From contig SPJO01000003.1 of the NCBI GenBank assembly GCA_006844635.1, positions 1 to 5,247 of the forward strand: a stretch of 5,247 bases of DNA, given 5' to 3'. The notes beneath the pieces were generated by a model. The model saw only the letters and a list, made by a program, of their open reading frames with translations. It did no database searches and was not told the origin of the DNA. Each line of letters opens with the position of its first letter. Position 1 is the stretch's first letter. The translations under genes and the position numbers were made by a program. Source of the DNA: Methylophilaceae bacterium. GTDB lineage: Bacteria > Pseudomonadota > Gammaproteobacteria > Burkholderiales > Methylophilaceae. Below are positions 5,191 to 5,247 of the stretch, piece after piece.

Positions 5191-5202
5191 TCTGGAGACG
5201 CT

Positions 5203-5247
5203 ATGAGCTATTCCTTTACCGAAAAGAAACGTATTCGTAAGAGTTTC
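5203..5247 (+). CDS. rpoB: RNA polymerase beta subunit, first 15 codons (rest outside the window)
   Basis: RpoB is the beta subunit of DNA-directed RNA polymerase, forming one side of the active-site cleft and the rifampicin pocket. Only the start is present. It reads MSYSFTEKKRIRKSF, which matches the conserved beginning of proteobacterial RpoB (E. coli reads MVYSYTEKKRIRKDF) and looks especially betaproteobacterial. GGAG at 5194-5197 lies five bases before ATG. The position after rplL is the standard one. None of the catalytic or rifampicin-site regions can be assessed. The 173-base spacer before it carries hairpins rather than another gene. Confidence 0.96.
   Translation, partial: MSYSFTEKKRIRKSF

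Noticed and set aside
1..5247. Search for an undescribed system, mobile element, CRISPR array or foreign gene
   Set aside because: All coding sequence is accounted for by universally conserved translation, transcription and export genes. No insertion-sequence ends, spaced repeats or unknown genes are visible.

Overview
The window is a stretch of the core translation/transcription locus of a proteobacterium: end of fusA, tuf, tRNA-Trp, secE, nusG, rplK, rplA, rplJ, rplL and the first codons of rpoB, all on the + strand. Protein details point to a betaproteobacterium. These include an EF-Tu of 396 residues ending GAGVVAKIIA, an EF-G with PEEYMGDVMGDLSSRRG, a NusG ending in the EKSKVRVSV...FGRATPVEL pattern, a SecE with KRVVWPTRKET, and an RpoB starting MSYSFTEKKRIRKSF. 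The DNA is moderately AT-rich for that class; a methylotroph of the Methylophilaceae type would fit, but this rests on remembered family patterns and is inference. A gammaproteobacterium is not fully excluded.

Layout: 1-296 is the C-terminal end of EF-G. 336-1526 is a complete EF-Tu gene, followed by a 10-bp hairpin (1541-1568). 1594-1669 is tRNA-Trp(CCA). 1738-2085 secE and 2085-2621 nusG overlap by one base. 2690-3121 rplK and 3123-3809 rplA are one base apart. 3810-4077 is a 268-base gene-free leader rich in pairing potential, in the place of the L10 autoregulatory leader. 4078-4602 rplJ starts with TTG, and 4646-5029 is rplL. 5030-5202 holds tandem hairpins and an AT-rich stretch in the place of the known attenuator/processing region. 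rpoB begins at 5203.

The products work together. EF-Tu delivers aminoacyl-tRNA (including the tRNA-Trp encoded next door) and EF-G translocates. L11, L1, L10 and L7/L12 build the stalk regions on which both factors act. NusG couples RNA polymerase (rpoB) to the ribosome, and SecE is part of the protein-export channel. Balance between ribosomal proteins and polymerase in such loci is classically set by L1 and L10 binding their own leaders and by partial termination or RNA processing before rpoB. Candidate structures for each are visible.

I see no mobile element, CRISPR, toxin, phage or unknown gene, and no new system. The most notable point is gene order. In the usual beta/gamma arrangement fusA-tufA leads into rpsJ, while tufB-trpT-secE is a separate place upstream of rpoBC. 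Here fusA-tuf runs straight into trpT-secE, which is the junction expected from recombination or an assembly join between two tuf copies.
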